Source of the DNA: Lysinibacillus_B sp036662795
GTDB lineage: Bacteria; Bacillota; Bacilli; Bacillales_A; Planococcaceae
Direction of reading: 5' to 3'
Length of the DNA stretch: 44,103 nt
Assembly: GCF_036662795.1 (NCBI RefSeq)
Contig: NZ_JBAFWZ010000027.1
Span: 1-44,103 of the forward strand
Positions 7,955 through 17,099 of the stretch are shown one piece after another (the stretch's first letter is position 1; each line of letters begins with the position of its first letter). Under the pieces are notes generated by a model that had not been told where the DNA came from, did no database searches, and saw only the letters and a list, made by a program, of their open reading frames with translations. Made by a program: the position numbers and the translations under genes.

Positions 7955-10453
7955 TTGATTAAGAAAATAGGTTTTATCGGTGTGATGCTCATACTATTTC
8001 AACTAACCTTCCGTGCACCTTTTGGGCATGCTACGGTCTTTGAGAATCAAACTTCTAAAACTCAAACGACTGTCTCTCCTGGTGTTACATATATTCAAGA
8101 AAAATATCAATCAAGTAATGTTAGAGAAGTTGTGAATATGCTAGATGTGAATTTAAATAGTACATATACAAGCTTAGAACTCGGTGTTCCGAATCCAATT
8201 AATTCATTAAAAACAACGACAGCATTAGCGAAGGCGAATAACTATGCTGGGCATCGTGTCGTGGGGGCAACGAATGCTTCCTTCTTCTTTGGAACAGGCT
8301 ATCCTGCGAATCTACTTGCACAAAACAATGAGATTATGAATTATGGAGTACTTGGTGAAAAAAATGACAGCCCGACACAGCAGCCGGTTGCTTTTGGTAT
8401 TTCGAAATCGGGTAAAGCGATTGCTGATTATTATAAAGCAGACCTTTCCTTTACGGTCGATGGTACAAAGTATGCAGTGGACCGCATTAATTCAGATCGA
8501 GGCACAAATAAAGTGGTGCTGTACACATCGGATAAAGCAAGAACGGGAACAAATGAGTGGGGCGTTGAAATTATTGTAACGGGTGCTTCTCAAAATACTA
8601 AAACGTTACATTTTGGTGATAGTATTACTGGAACAGTATCGGCTGTAACACAGTATGGCCAACAGGGTAATTCAGCCATTCCGGGGGATGGATTTGTTAT
8701 TTCTATTCAAAATAAAGATTTGGCAACAAAGCTTAGCAAAATTCAGCCGGACACTCCAATACAAATCGACCTTGGTATAGATTCAAAATGGATGGACGCA
8801 GAGTTTATTTTAGCTGCGGGACCTTTACTCGTAAAGGATGGCAAAGTGAATATTTCGATGCCGACCAATTCGGGATTTGTTACAACTCGAAGTGACCGTA
8901 CTGCAGTGGCGGTCGATGCAACAGGTACGCGTGTATTCCTAGTGACGGTCGATGGACGACAAAGTGGCTATAGCAACGGCACAAATTTAAAGGATTTAGC
9001 TTCTCTTTTAATTTCAAAAGGGGCAAGTGCAGCGATTAACTTAGATGGCGGAGGTTCAACAACGATGGCGGTTCGTCAGGTTGGTGGGTATGAGCCATTA
9101 TTAGTGAATCGCCCTTCAGGTGGTGCAGAGCGACGAGTGTCGGCTATACTGCAGGTGATCAATTCGGCACCGGCAGGCAAAGTAAAGGCGATGGCAATTT
9201 CGGGTGTGCCGGCTGAAACAGTGGCAAATACCTCTTATGGCTTAAAAATTTCAAAAGCTTATGATGAATATTTAAATCCAATCTCAATTAATCCCGCCAA
9301 TGTTACATGGAAGGTTGAGGGTGGAATAGGTAAAATTGAAGGTTCAACCTTTACTGCTACGACAGCAGGAAGCGGAAAAATTATCGGTACATATGATGGT
9401 CTTAGTACAGCAATTCCAGTGAAGGTGAAAAATCCTCTATCCGGTGCAGTTCTACTAGATTCATTCGATAGTGCTAGCCTATGGAAAGCGGAGGGGGCAA
9501 AGGCGAAAGTATCGATTGCCAATGCCTCGTCCTCTGAGCCATTCCGACAAGGTAAGTCTTCTTTAAAGTTAAGCTATGACTTTACAACAACAGACACAGG
9601 TACAAAGGCCGCTTATGCAGTAGCGAAAACACCTATTGCCATTTCGGGTCTTCCGAAAGAAATCGGCGTTTGGGTAAACGACAAATCGAGCAAGCATTGG
9701 TTACGTGGCATCATTGTTGATGGAGCAGGAAAAAAGCACACGATTGATTTTACAGCTCAGGGTGGCATGAACTGGACAGGCTGGAAGTACGTTACGGCAA
9801 AAGTGCCGACAACAGCCACTTTACCAATTAAATTTGAACGGATTTATATTACAGAACCGACTGCCTCACTTCAAAATAAAGGGATTGTTTACTTTGATAA
9901 ATTACAGGCAGTGTATAGTGATAATTACGTAGAACCGATTTATACAGATGTGAAAGCTGGGCACTGGGCGTATTCGGCCATTATTGCTTTAAATGACAAA
10001 AATTTAATTAAAGGTTATCCGAATGGCACATATATGCCGGATAGTTCGATTACACGAGCAGAGGCAGCATCGATTATCGCCCGAGCACTTAATTTAAAAA
10101 ACACAAAAAATCCACCATTTACCGACGTTCCAAGCTCGCATTTTGCGTATAATGCCATTGCAGCAGTAGCAGAGCATGGAATCATTACTGGTCGTGAGAA
10201 AAACAAATTTAGTCCAGAGGGCAAGCTAACACGTGCTGAAATGGCGTCGATTCTAACACGTGCCTATAATTTATCAGGCACAAGCACATTGCCATTTACG
10301 GATGTACCTTCTAGTCACTGGGCATACGGCGCTATCCAAAAACTGTATGCTAACAAACTAGCTGGTGGGTATCCGGACAATACATTTAGACCAAATAATC
10401 AAATTTCCCGCGCGGAATTTGCTTCGCTTTTAAATAAAGTATTAAAGGATTAA
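7955..10453 (+). CDS. SLH-anchored phosphodiester glycosidase (NAGPA domain)
   Basis: An 832-aa exported protein; TTG start with GGAG 8 nt upstream and a signal peptide ending near residue 26. Residues about 90-400 match the NAGPA (phosphodiester alpha-GlcNAcase) family: GATNASFF near 105, TVDGRQSG near 330 and NLDGGGSTTM near 362 are its conserved catalytic-face motifs. Next come a Big-like segment (about 410-490) and a jelly-roll, carbohydrate-binding-like domain (about 495-655, starting LLDSFDSASLWKAEG). Three C-terminal SLH domains follow (about 660-832; ITRAEAASI, LTRAEMASI, ISRAEFASL). It would sit on pyruvylated wall polymer and cleave sugar-phosphodiester bonds in wall polymer or exopolysaccharide; the substrate is inferred. 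Confidence 0.9.
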   Translation: MIKKIGFIGVMLILFQLTFRAPFGHATVFENQTSKTQTTVSPGVTYIQEKYQSSNVREVVNMLDVNLNSTYTSLELGVPNPINSLKTTTALAKANNYAGHRVVGATNASFFFGTGYPANLLAQNNEIMNYGVLGEKNDSPTQQPVAFGISKSGKAIADYYKADLSFTVDGTKYAVDRINSDRGTNKVVLYTSDKARTGTNEWGVEIIVTGASQNTKTLHFGDSITGTVSAVTQYGQQGNSAIPGDGFVISIQNKDLATKLSKIQPDTPIQIDLGIDSKWMDAEFILAAGPLLVKDGKVNISMPTNSGFVTTRSDRTAVAVDATGTRVFLVTVDGRQSGYSNGTNLKDLASLLISKGASAAINLDGGGSTTMAVRQVGGYEPLLVNRPSGGAERRVSAILQVINSAPAGKVKAMAISGVPAETVANTSYGLKISKAYDEYLNPISINPANVTWKVEGGIGKIEGSTFTATTAGSGKIIGTYDGLSTAIPVKVKNPLSGAVLLDSFDSASLWKAEGAKAKVSIANASSSEPFRQGKSSLKLSYDFTTTDTGTKAAYAVAKTPIAISGLPKEIGVWVNDKSSKHWLRGIIVDGAGKKHTIDFTAQGGMNWTGWKYVTAKVPTTATLPIKFERIYITEPTASLQNKGIVYFDKLQAVYSDNYVEPIYTDVKAGHWAYSAIIALNDKNLIKGYPNGTYMPDSSITRAEAASIIARALNLKNTKNPPFTDVPSSHFAYNAIAAVAEHGIITGREKNKFSPEGKLTRAEMASILTRAYNLSGTSTLPFTDVPSSHWAYGAIQKLYANKLAGGYPDNTFRPNNQISRAEFASLLNKVLKD

Positions 10454-10456
10454 TAG

Positions 10457-10505
10457 AAAGAGGGGGCCGTCTGTATAACTACAGAACGTGCTCGCTCTTT
10501 TGCTT
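10457..10505. terminator. Hairpin between SLH glycosidase and Rpn pseudogene
   Basis: Nested stem with outer AAAGAG/CTCTTT and inner TCTGTA-TAAC-TACAGA. T-rich on the plus side, so it can terminate the glycosidase gene. The inner part resembles the hairpin at 11525-11560. Confidence 0.55.
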
Positions 10506-10513
10506 TCTACATA

Positions 10514-11428
10514 TTAAAGCTGTGCCCTTAATTCCTCTAAAAACTCTTGGGTTAGACCAGTGTAGCGAATAATCTTTTCGATAGGCTCCTGATCAAGCAA
10601 CATACTTTTCGCTATTGCGATTTTGCCTTCTTCGCGCACTTTATGATGCATGTAGCGTGCTTGGCTTCTTCGTCGATGATGGCTTTTAGGCGGAAGTGGT
10701 ACGCCATGATTGTGTCGGGGGTTTGGCTAAGGTTTTCCCAGGCTGTGAATGCTTCTTGTAGGTTGTCGCCTTTCATTGCTAACGCCTCCAATTCTTTGTA
10801 TATTTCATCATAAACTCTTTGTTTTCTCTCATCTACCATTCCAAGGAGTAATAACCAACGAACTAAAATATCTTCTTGGGGATTGAGTTCGTCTCCTACC
10901 AGGCTCTAATAAATTTTTTCATCTCAATAAAATGGATTTCGAATACATCGCTGTCCTTTGATAATCGTGTCATCGTCATATATATGATATGTGCTGTGAT
11001 AGGCATCTCTTTCTGTCCATAAGGTAAAGTCACAAATATTAATTGTGATCGTTGGTAAGAGAGTATGATAGCTTTTGCAGTTGATCTGTAAATAAACGCG
11101 ACCAGTCCAATAATGTACGCTTCATCATGTCGTTTTGATTGGATAGTTGCATTTCTATATTAATAGGTTCACCTGACCCAGTTTGTACAACGATGTCCAA
11201 TCGAGATTGCTTATCATCAAGAAATTCGCCACCCATTTCCCGGTTAACAAATATCACTTCCTGAATCGTATCACGACCTGTCCGATGAAGAATCGCATTT
11301 AAAAAGACAATTGTAATCTTTTTATTTCTTTCACTGCCAAACAATTGCTCTAAAGCATAGTCGACTTTTAAATCTATGAGCTTGTGCAACGGAATACGCT
11401 TTAATACTCGCTTATTCATCGATTTCAC
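10514..11428 (-). pseudogene. Rpn / PD-(D/E)XK transposase-family gene, multiply frameshifted
   Basis: The protein is readable only by changing frame at least four times. The first part (11428 to 11039) holds IQEVIFVNREMGGEFLDD and the nuclease motifs RLDI...NIEMQ. After a shift come LLPTITINICDFTLW, then DVFEIHFIEMKKF, then LNPQEDILVRWLLLLGMVDE continuing to LKAIIDEEAKHAT. A final shift gives VREEGKIAIAKSMLLDQ and ends near 10514. This order is that of Rpn-family recombination-promoting nucleases (PDDEXK_2 transposase family). Clearly inactive. The surviving 75- and 129-aa ORFs are fragments. Hairpins flank it. Confidence 0.85.
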
Positions 11429-11524
11429 CCCATATAGTATTTTTAGTAAACTATGACTTATGCCGAATCGTACTGATGTTACTCCTTATTATACAGAACA
11501 TACATTCCCTTGTGAACAATAAAA

Positions 11525-11560
11525 AACGAGCCTTCTGTAACGCTACAGTATGAGCTCGTT
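11525..11560. terminator. Hairpin upstream of Rpn pseudogene
   Basis: AACGAGC ... CTGTA-ACGC-TACAG ... GCTCGTT, an interrupted stem of outer 7 bp and inner 5 bp. A-rich on the left, T-rich on the right. Similar to the hairpin at 10457-10505 on the other side of the pseudogene. Confidence 0.5.
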
Positions 11561-11672
11561 CTTCACGATTAACAGCATAATTCATTACCAAACAGCTGCT
11601 TGAATGGGGCTATCTTTAAACCCAATAACTTATTAAATCCCATAAAATAAACTAGTAATACCAACTAACAAA

Positions 11673-11702
11673 CGAGCTCAACCTAAGTTGGGCTCGCTCT
11701 TT
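11673..11702. terminator. Terminator-like hairpin downstream of the deacetylase gene
   Basis: CGAGC(T)CAAC-CTAA-GTTG(G)GCTCG, 9 paired bases with one mismatch. It lies 58 nt past the stop of the minus-strand deacetylase gene. Confidence 0.5.
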
Positions 11703-11759
11703 GTTGCTAATTTTTAGTACCACTTTTGAATTTTAGCTTTTCATTATCCACTTATAACA

Positions 11760-12938
11760 TCACTTCAACTTCTGCAGCAGCGCCTCGCCGCTATAGTCAC
11801 CATGCACCGTAATACGCTTTAGCTCGTATTCTTTACTATAATGGGCATTCACGCCTTTTTTCACAGTCACGCCTAGTTTGATGCCGAGCTCCTTTGCCAC
11901 ATCAATCACAGTCGGATTATAGTCACCATAAGGATACGAGAGGATGACCGATTCATAGCCTGTCTTTTCCTTAATCGTCTCCACTGATTTCCTTAAGTCG
12001 TTCGTAATACGAGCACGATATTCCGCATCCGTCTCCCACTTGCCATTGAGGTTTAACGGCGTAGCTAGTAGGCTTAATGGTTTGCCGTTCTTTCCAGATA
12101 CCTTTCGATGCAAGTCCCATGTATGTGATTGGACTGTGATAAGATCGCCCATTTCCGCTATCTCTTCCCACGAGAGCTTCGGAATTTCATTCGGATATCC
12201 CTGCTCGCCGTTATGCCCAATTCGGCTTGTAATAAGGAAAATCGTCGCCTGCATGTTCAGCTTTTTCAACACAGGATAGGCATTCGTGTAATTATCCCGA
12301 TAGCCATCATCGAACGTAATGAGAATAGGATTTTCCGGAAGCTTACCGTTGTTATAATAGAAGTTATAAAGATCGAAAGGCGTAATCGTCGTATAGCCAG
12401 CGCCTTTAATCGCCCGCATCTGCTTCTCAAAATTCGCAGGCTGTGTATTTACCGCTGAATTCGCCTTGTGATTAACAGAATGATACATAAGAATCGGAAT
12501 GACATCCCTAGAACGAATCGTTACTGTTCGGTCCTTTCCGTTCCACCCTACCTTTGCATGAAAATACTCAGCAAAAAGGCGAACGGGCACCATCGTTTTC
12601 CCTTTATGTAGAAACACATCATAGTCAACGATCGTATCTCCTACCGAAATCTTATTCGTCTTTAGATTGACGAAGATATTCTGACCACTCTTACGATCAG
12701 CAATCGTTACAACCCACGATTCTTGATCCCATACTATCTCCTTATTTAGCGCCTCACCAATGCTTGTTAACGGAACGTATGTGTAACCATTTTTAACAAT
12801 GGCAGATTTCTCAAGCTTTACCTCTGCCCCATCGACGATCACTTTTATCGGCTTTTCCTTAGCAAACGCATCTTGTGGAAATAGCCATGCACTCATGGAA
12901 ATAAACAGTACAATATATAAAATTCTTTTCAAATCCAA
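11760..12938 (-). CDS. Secreted polysaccharide deacetylase with copper-amine-oxidase-N-like domain
   Basis: A 392-aa carbohydrate esterase 4 family protein. A signal peptide (about 1-26, ending AFA) is followed by a stalk of the copper amine oxidase N-terminal type (about 30-145; GYTYVPLTSIGEAL, TMVPVRLFAEYF), common in Bacillales wall proteins. The NodB domain covers about 146-392. The metal/catalytic motifs are TFDDGY (Asp-Asp), QSHTWDLH (His pair) and SYPYGDYN. It probably removes N-acetyl groups from peptidoglycan or wall polymer outside the cell. The start appears to be TTG at 12938 with only a weak ribosome site (AGAAAG); another TTG lies two codons later. Divergent neighbours none; it precedes S-layer gene 1 region. 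Confidence 0.88.
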   Translation of the reverse strand: MDLKRILYIVLFISMSAWLFPQDAFAKEKPIKVIVDGAEVKLEKSAIVKNGYTYVPLTSIGEALNKEIVWDQESWVVTIADRKSGQNIFVNLKTNKISVGDTIVDYDVFLHKGKTMVPVRLFAEYFHAKVGWNGKDRTVTIRSRDVIPILMYHSVNHKANSAVNTQPANFEKQMRAIKGAGYTTITPFDLYNFYYNNGKLPENPILITFDDGYRDNYTNAYPVLKKLNMQATIFLITSRIGHNGEQGYPNEIPKLSWEEIAEMGDLITVQSHTWDLHRKVSGKNGKPLSLLATPLNLNGKWETDAEYRARITNDLRKSVETIKEKTGYESVILSYPYGDYNPTVIDVAKELGIKLGVTVKKGVNAHYSKEYELKRITVHGDYSGEALLQKLK

Positions 12939-13073
12939 CAGCTGCTTTCTTTATTATCACCTACAAATAGAGATAAATATGTATTTTAACCATATTTTAT
13001 CACATTACTAATAGTGATAGAATGACAAATTACACCGTTAATATGCCCGTTACTACAAGGATCATACATAACG

Positions 13074-13108
13074 AAAAGCCTGTCGAAGAATTTCCCCGGC
13101 AGACTTTT
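13074..13108. terminator. Terminator-like inverted repeat
   Basis: AAAAGCCTGTCG ... CGGCAGACTTTT, 12 positions with G-T wobbles and a 12-nt loop, A-rich then T-rich, so usable in either direction. It sits between S-layer gene 1 and the deacetylase gene. Confidence 0.5.
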
Positions 13109-13193
13109 ACATCAAAAGATTCTATATTTCATTTTATCTCAAAACTTCGCGCGATACATGCAATCAATTTCAAGATAAATCCTACCAACAAAA

Positions 13194-13233
13194 AACCCTA
13201 AAAGAGCGATTTTTACATCAGTCTTTTAGGGTT
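13194..13233 (-). terminator. Terminator of S-layer gene 1
   Basis: Perfect 12-bp stem AACCCTAAAAGA/TCTTTTAGGGTT with a 16-nt loop, 36 nt after the S-layer stop; T-rich on the minus strand. Confidence 0.8.
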
Positions 13234-13268
13234 CTATTAAGAGATTTCTAGATTCGTAACGTCGCTAA

Positions 13269-16121
13269 TTACTTAGAAACTGTTACTGTAATTGTAGCGC
13301 CTGCTTTTAATGTGTTGCCTTTTAGATCTTCTAAAAGTGCACCTTCAACTGTTTTCATTGTTACAGTTGTTGCAGCTTTAAGAGCAGCTGTTGCTGTTGC
13401 ATCAAGAGTTAATACGTATTTACCTACGTTAGCTCCAGTACCTTCAACTAATGTAGCCGTAGTAACCGTTGTTGCTACAGTCGCACCATCGATGAAGAAT
13501 TCTAAATCAGCCGCAGCTAATGATGCTACATCTAAAGCTTCAGAAGCAGTTAATACGATTGTACCGTCAGCTGTGTATAGCGTTGCAGCTGTTAATTCTG
13601 GCGCTACTTTATCAGTTAATGTAACTGCAGTAGTAACGATTGTAGATACTGCATTCCCTACAGCATCTTTAATGCCAGTAATTGTTAATGGTTTTGCATC
13701 AATATCCTTTGGTACGCCTGCATATGGAATTGCAATTGTAACCGTTACAGGTGCGTTTACTTCAGAACCATCTACTGAATTCGTCGTAATTACCGTACCA
13801 GCTGGTAATGCTTTACCATCTAACGTGTAGTTTGATTGATCTTGAATAGAATCAAAGTTTAATTTGCTAGCTGCATCTGTAACAGTGTATTGTACTTTGA
13901 ATACTTTGTTTACGTCATCTGGAGTTACAGTTGCTACACCAGTTGAACCTTCAGTTACAGTGATTTCTGGAGCAGTTTTGTCTGCTTCAGCTGTTGTTGC
14001 AGATACAGTTAATGTTGTAGCGTACGCTTCTACTTCGTTTTGCGCGTTAGACGTATCTTTCGCGATACCAGCATCAAAGCTTACTTTGTAAGTACCTTCA
14101 GATAATGCAACTGTTGGTTTTACAGTTAATGTTTTACCTTCGTTGCTTAATGTGAATGCTGCATCGCTATCAGTTAACGTTGTAGCAGCACCAACATAGC
14201 CAGTTGAAGGGTTTGTAAGTGCATATGCAATTTCTTTAGTAGCAATTGTTACTGCTTCAGAGAATTCGAATACGAATGCACCGTCTTTATATTGAGAAGA
14301 GACAACAGTCGGTTTTACTGTGTCTTTTGCAAATGTAACAGCCGTTTTGTATTCTGTGTTCGTTACGTTACCGAATGCATCAGTTGCTTCATCAGCTGGT
14401 AAGTAAAGATCTGCAGTTGATTTACCATCCTTGAATGTTAAAGCTGAAGTATCAAATGTATATGTTACAACTTTGCCATCTTCAGAGATTTCTGAGCCGC
14501 TTGCTGTTGCAACTTTATTACCTGCTACAGATAAATATGCGCCATCTTTAACTGAAGCTACAGCCTCATCGTAAGTTACAGCTACTTTGTTATCATCCTT
14601 AGCTTCAACAGCAACGATTTTTGGAGCAACTGTATCACCAACTGCAGTTACAGTTGTTTCTAATGGGTTTGGCGTAGTGAAGTTACCAGCTACGTCTTTT
14701 ACATTTGTTAATTTGATTGTTGCAGTTTCACCAGCTTTTAATGGTGTTGTTGGTGTTACTTCTACAGTATCACCATTAACTACTGCATTCGCAGCTACAC
14801 CGTTAACGTAAACGATTGGCATACCAGCTAGCTTTTCGTCAAATTTAACAAGAATTTTAGCTGCTGCTTCTTTACCTGTTGCAGAAGTTGATACTAGAGT
14901 TGGCGCTACAGTATCTTTGTAAGTAATCGTAGATACATATTTAGCTGTTTTTACTTCAGCATCTGCTTTAGTAGTGATTGCATTAACTGTTAATACAGCT
15001 TCTTTTACATCGATTGCTACATTCGTAGTTAATGTTAACGTTTTACCATCTTCTGATAATTCTTGACCAGTGAAAGTAACACCATCTAATGTTACTGCAT
15101 CAGCAGCTTCTGCCTCTGCTTCAACTACTGCTGTGTTAAATGTTACAACAACAGTTGTGCCGTTTACAGCTGTTACAGATTTAACTGTAGCTTCTCCAAC
15201 AGGTGCTGTTACTTCTGCTACTGCCTCTTTTACAGCTTCTACTTTCGCTTGTACAGCAGTAATTGCAGCTTGTACTTTAGCAGCCTCTTCAGCAGTGATT
15301 GCTTCTAATTTTTCTGCTACTTCTAAAGCAGCTTGTGTTGCTTCGATTGCCGCTTCTGCTTCTAATGCAGCTTTGTTTGCCGCTTCAGCTGTTTCTTTTG
15401 TAATTGATTTTACTTCTGGAAGTGCTTTTTCAGCAGCTACTAATTCAGCTTGTGCTGCTTCAAGTGCTTCTAAAGCTTCTTCAGCAGTGATGCCGAATGC
15501 TACGTCAGATTTAGTAAGCATTACTGCTAATTCTTGACGAGTGATATCGCCTGTTGGGTTGATTTTACCGTTAGCGCCTTTGATTACATCCGCTTCAACT
15601 AGTGCAGCTAAGTGTTTCGTTGCATAGCCAGCGATAGAAGCTTTGTCAGTGAATTGATCAAGAACTGATACGTCAGCATTTGCTACATCTAAGCCGTAGA
15701 TTTTTGCAAGGATGATCGCTGCGTCTTGACGAGATAATTTACCGTTTGGATTGAAGTTACCATCGCCTAAACCGTTAACGATACCAGCTTCTGCCGCTGC
15801 GCCAACTTCCTCGAAGAACCATTGACCCACTTTTACGTCAGTGAATGATTTATCATACTCTGTTTTAGAATTATCTAAACCTAGTACTTTAACTGCGATT
15901 GTTGCAGCCTCTGCACGTGTGAAAGTACCTGTTGGGTTGAAGTTGTCATCGCTCCCTTTCATGAAGCCTGCATCAGTTACATATTGTACTGATTCTTGTG
16001 CCCATGAAGCGATTTGTGCTTCGTCGTTATATGCAGCTGATACAGGTACGATTGCCGATGCTACTAATGCAGCTGTTGCTGATGCTGCGAAAAATTTACG
16101 ATTATTGTTTTTCTTTGCCAT
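13269..16121 (-). CDS. S-layer protein 1 (three N-terminal SLH domains)
   Basis: A 950-aa surface-array subunit. The start is ATG with AGGAGGAA upstream; a signal peptide of about 30 residues ends VSA. Three SLH domains occupy about 30-205, each with an ITRAE-type motif: FTRAEAATI, LSRQDAAII, ITRQELAVM. They bind pyruvylated secondary wall polymer made with CsaB. Residues about 205-310 are an Ala/Glu-rich helical stretch, probably a coiled-coil spacer. From about 315 to the end there are successive Big/Ig-like beta domains recognisable by repeated DTVAP and DGKTLTLT-type strands. Codon use is highly biased, as expected of an abundant protein. Its first 200 residues are nearly the same as those of S-layer protein 2 (31868-34996). 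Confidence 0.95.
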   Translation of the reverse strand: MAKKNNNRKFFAASATAALVASAIVPVSAAYNDEAQIASWAQESVQYVTDAGFMKGSDDNFNPTGTFTRAEAATIAVKVLGLDNSKTEYDKSFTDVKVGQWFFEEVGAAAEAGIVNGLGDGNFNPNGKLSRQDAAIILAKIYGLDVANADVSVLDQFTDKASIAGYATKHLAALVEADVIKGANGKINPTGDITRQELAVMLTKSDVAFGITAEEALEALEAAQAELVAAEKALPEVKSITKETAEAANKAALEAEAAIEATQAALEVAEKLEAITAEEAAKVQAAITAVQAKVEAVKEAVAEVTAPVGEATVKSVTAVNGTTVVVTFNTAVVEAEAEAADAVTLDGVTFTGQELSEDGKTLTLTTNVAIDVKEAVLTVNAITTKADAEVKTAKYVSTITYKDTVAPTLVSTSATGKEAAAKILVKFDEKLAGMPIVYVNGVAANAVVNGDTVEVTPTTPLKAGETATIKLTNVKDVAGNFTTPNPLETTVTAVGDTVAPKIVAVEAKDDNKVAVTYDEAVASVKDGAYLSVAGNKVATASGSEISEDGKVVTYTFDTSALTFKDGKSTADLYLPADEATDAFGNVTNTEYKTAVTFAKDTVKPTVVSSQYKDGAFVFEFSEAVTIATKEIAYALTNPSTGYVGAATTLTDSDAAFTLSNEGKTLTVKPTVALSEGTYKVSFDAGIAKDTSNAQNEVEAYATTLTVSATTAEADKTAPEITVTEGSTGVATVTPDDVNKVFKVQYTVTDAASKLNFDSIQDQSNYTLDGKALPAGTVITTNSVDGSEVNAPVTVTIAIPYAGVPKDIDAKPLTITGIKDAVGNAVSTIVTTAVTLTDKVAPELTAATLYTADGTIVLTASEALDVASLAAADLEFFIDGATVATTVTTATLVEGTGANVGKYVLTLDATATAALKAATTVTMKTVEGALLEDLKGNTLKAGATITVTVSK

Positions 16122-16411
16122 GTTAAATGTTCCTCCTAGATTGCTCCATTTGTGATTTGTAGTTCCTACGTATAAACGCAGCTATAAATCTCTTGGATAG
16201 CCTCTCAATTCACTAGGACTTAACTAACCTAATATAGTATAAAGATACTATACTATTAATTAGTAATTTCTATAAGGAGAAATCCCTTATGTCCTAGAGC
16301 ATAGGCTATACCTTGAGCGATTAGTTATAGATTTATATACTATTTTCAATAAGTTTCAAGATTAGGTATGTATTGCACTTACTAAAAATACTAATTAATA
16401 AATCTACTGCC
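16122..16411 (-). promoter_or_regulatory. Long untranslated leader of S-layer gene 1
   Basis: If transcription starts from the box at 16412-16420, the leader is about 280 nt. It contains an ATAGTAT-AAAG-ATACTAT hairpin (16234-16251) and no ORF. Long stable leaders are known for S-layer mRNAs; its role here is inferred. Confidence 0.4.
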
Positions 16412-16420
16412 ATTATAGCA
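16412..16420 (-). promoter_or_regulatory. Extended -10 promoter of S-layer gene 1
   Basis: TGCTATAAT on the minus strand is a perfect extended -10. The -35 region (CAAATA at 17 nt) is weak. Confidence 0.5.
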
Positions 16421-16439
16421 TAAGTTTTGTTAATTATTT

Positions 16440-17060
16440 GATAATAGTTATAATCCTTTAGAATGATTTTTAACTATGAAAAAACTATCATATTTTTTAC
16501 ATTCATTATTCTATATACCAATATTTATTGTATAATCCAACGATTGTGTAATATTAAATTTCTTTCTATTATGTATTCTAAAACTATACTATCATTAGAT
16601 TTCCACCATTTATCAGTTAGTAGTATATTTGATAGGGGTTCTTGTGAAAAATACGAAGTTATTATTCTATTCATAAAATTCGGTGCAACGACTACCTGAA
16701 TTATACATTTATATTAATTCCATAACAACAATTAATTACCAAAGTAATTGTAGTTGAGGGTGTTTTTTCCTACTAAACACAAAAATACCTATTCTCGTTT
16801 GCAAATAGGCTTATGTTGTCATAATCATTATGATGTCATCGTACTTTTTACGATTTTACAAGGAACTTGCTCCATTATCCTTACTACTCATTCAGCTTTT
16901 GAACCTTGTTTGTTGTAGCATCGTCTCCACCCTATCTATCCCCCCACAATTCCAGCTCCCTATAACCTCCGAAAATGAAACCCATCATTATGTAAGCATA
17001 ATAAAGTAGAAACATGGCGATCTCATTTCCTCCGCTCCTCCCAAAATGTTATAATTACGG
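16440..17060. other. AT-rich intergenic region, no gene
   Basis: About 620 nt between divergent S-layer gene 1 and the MBOAT gene. I see short ORFs without ribosome sites and a small ACCTATT ... AAATAGG-type stem near 16790-16815. I find no RNA gene, repeat or domain. Confidence 0.5.
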
Positions 17061-17099
17061 TTGAATTTATTTTTTTCTTACGATTGGAGATGTATCCTT

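Noticed and set aside
15070..15537. Ala/Ser-rich ORFs antisense to S-layer gene 1 (also 13312, 14587, 15841)
   Set aside because: Shadow frames created by the strong codon bias of the S-layer gene.
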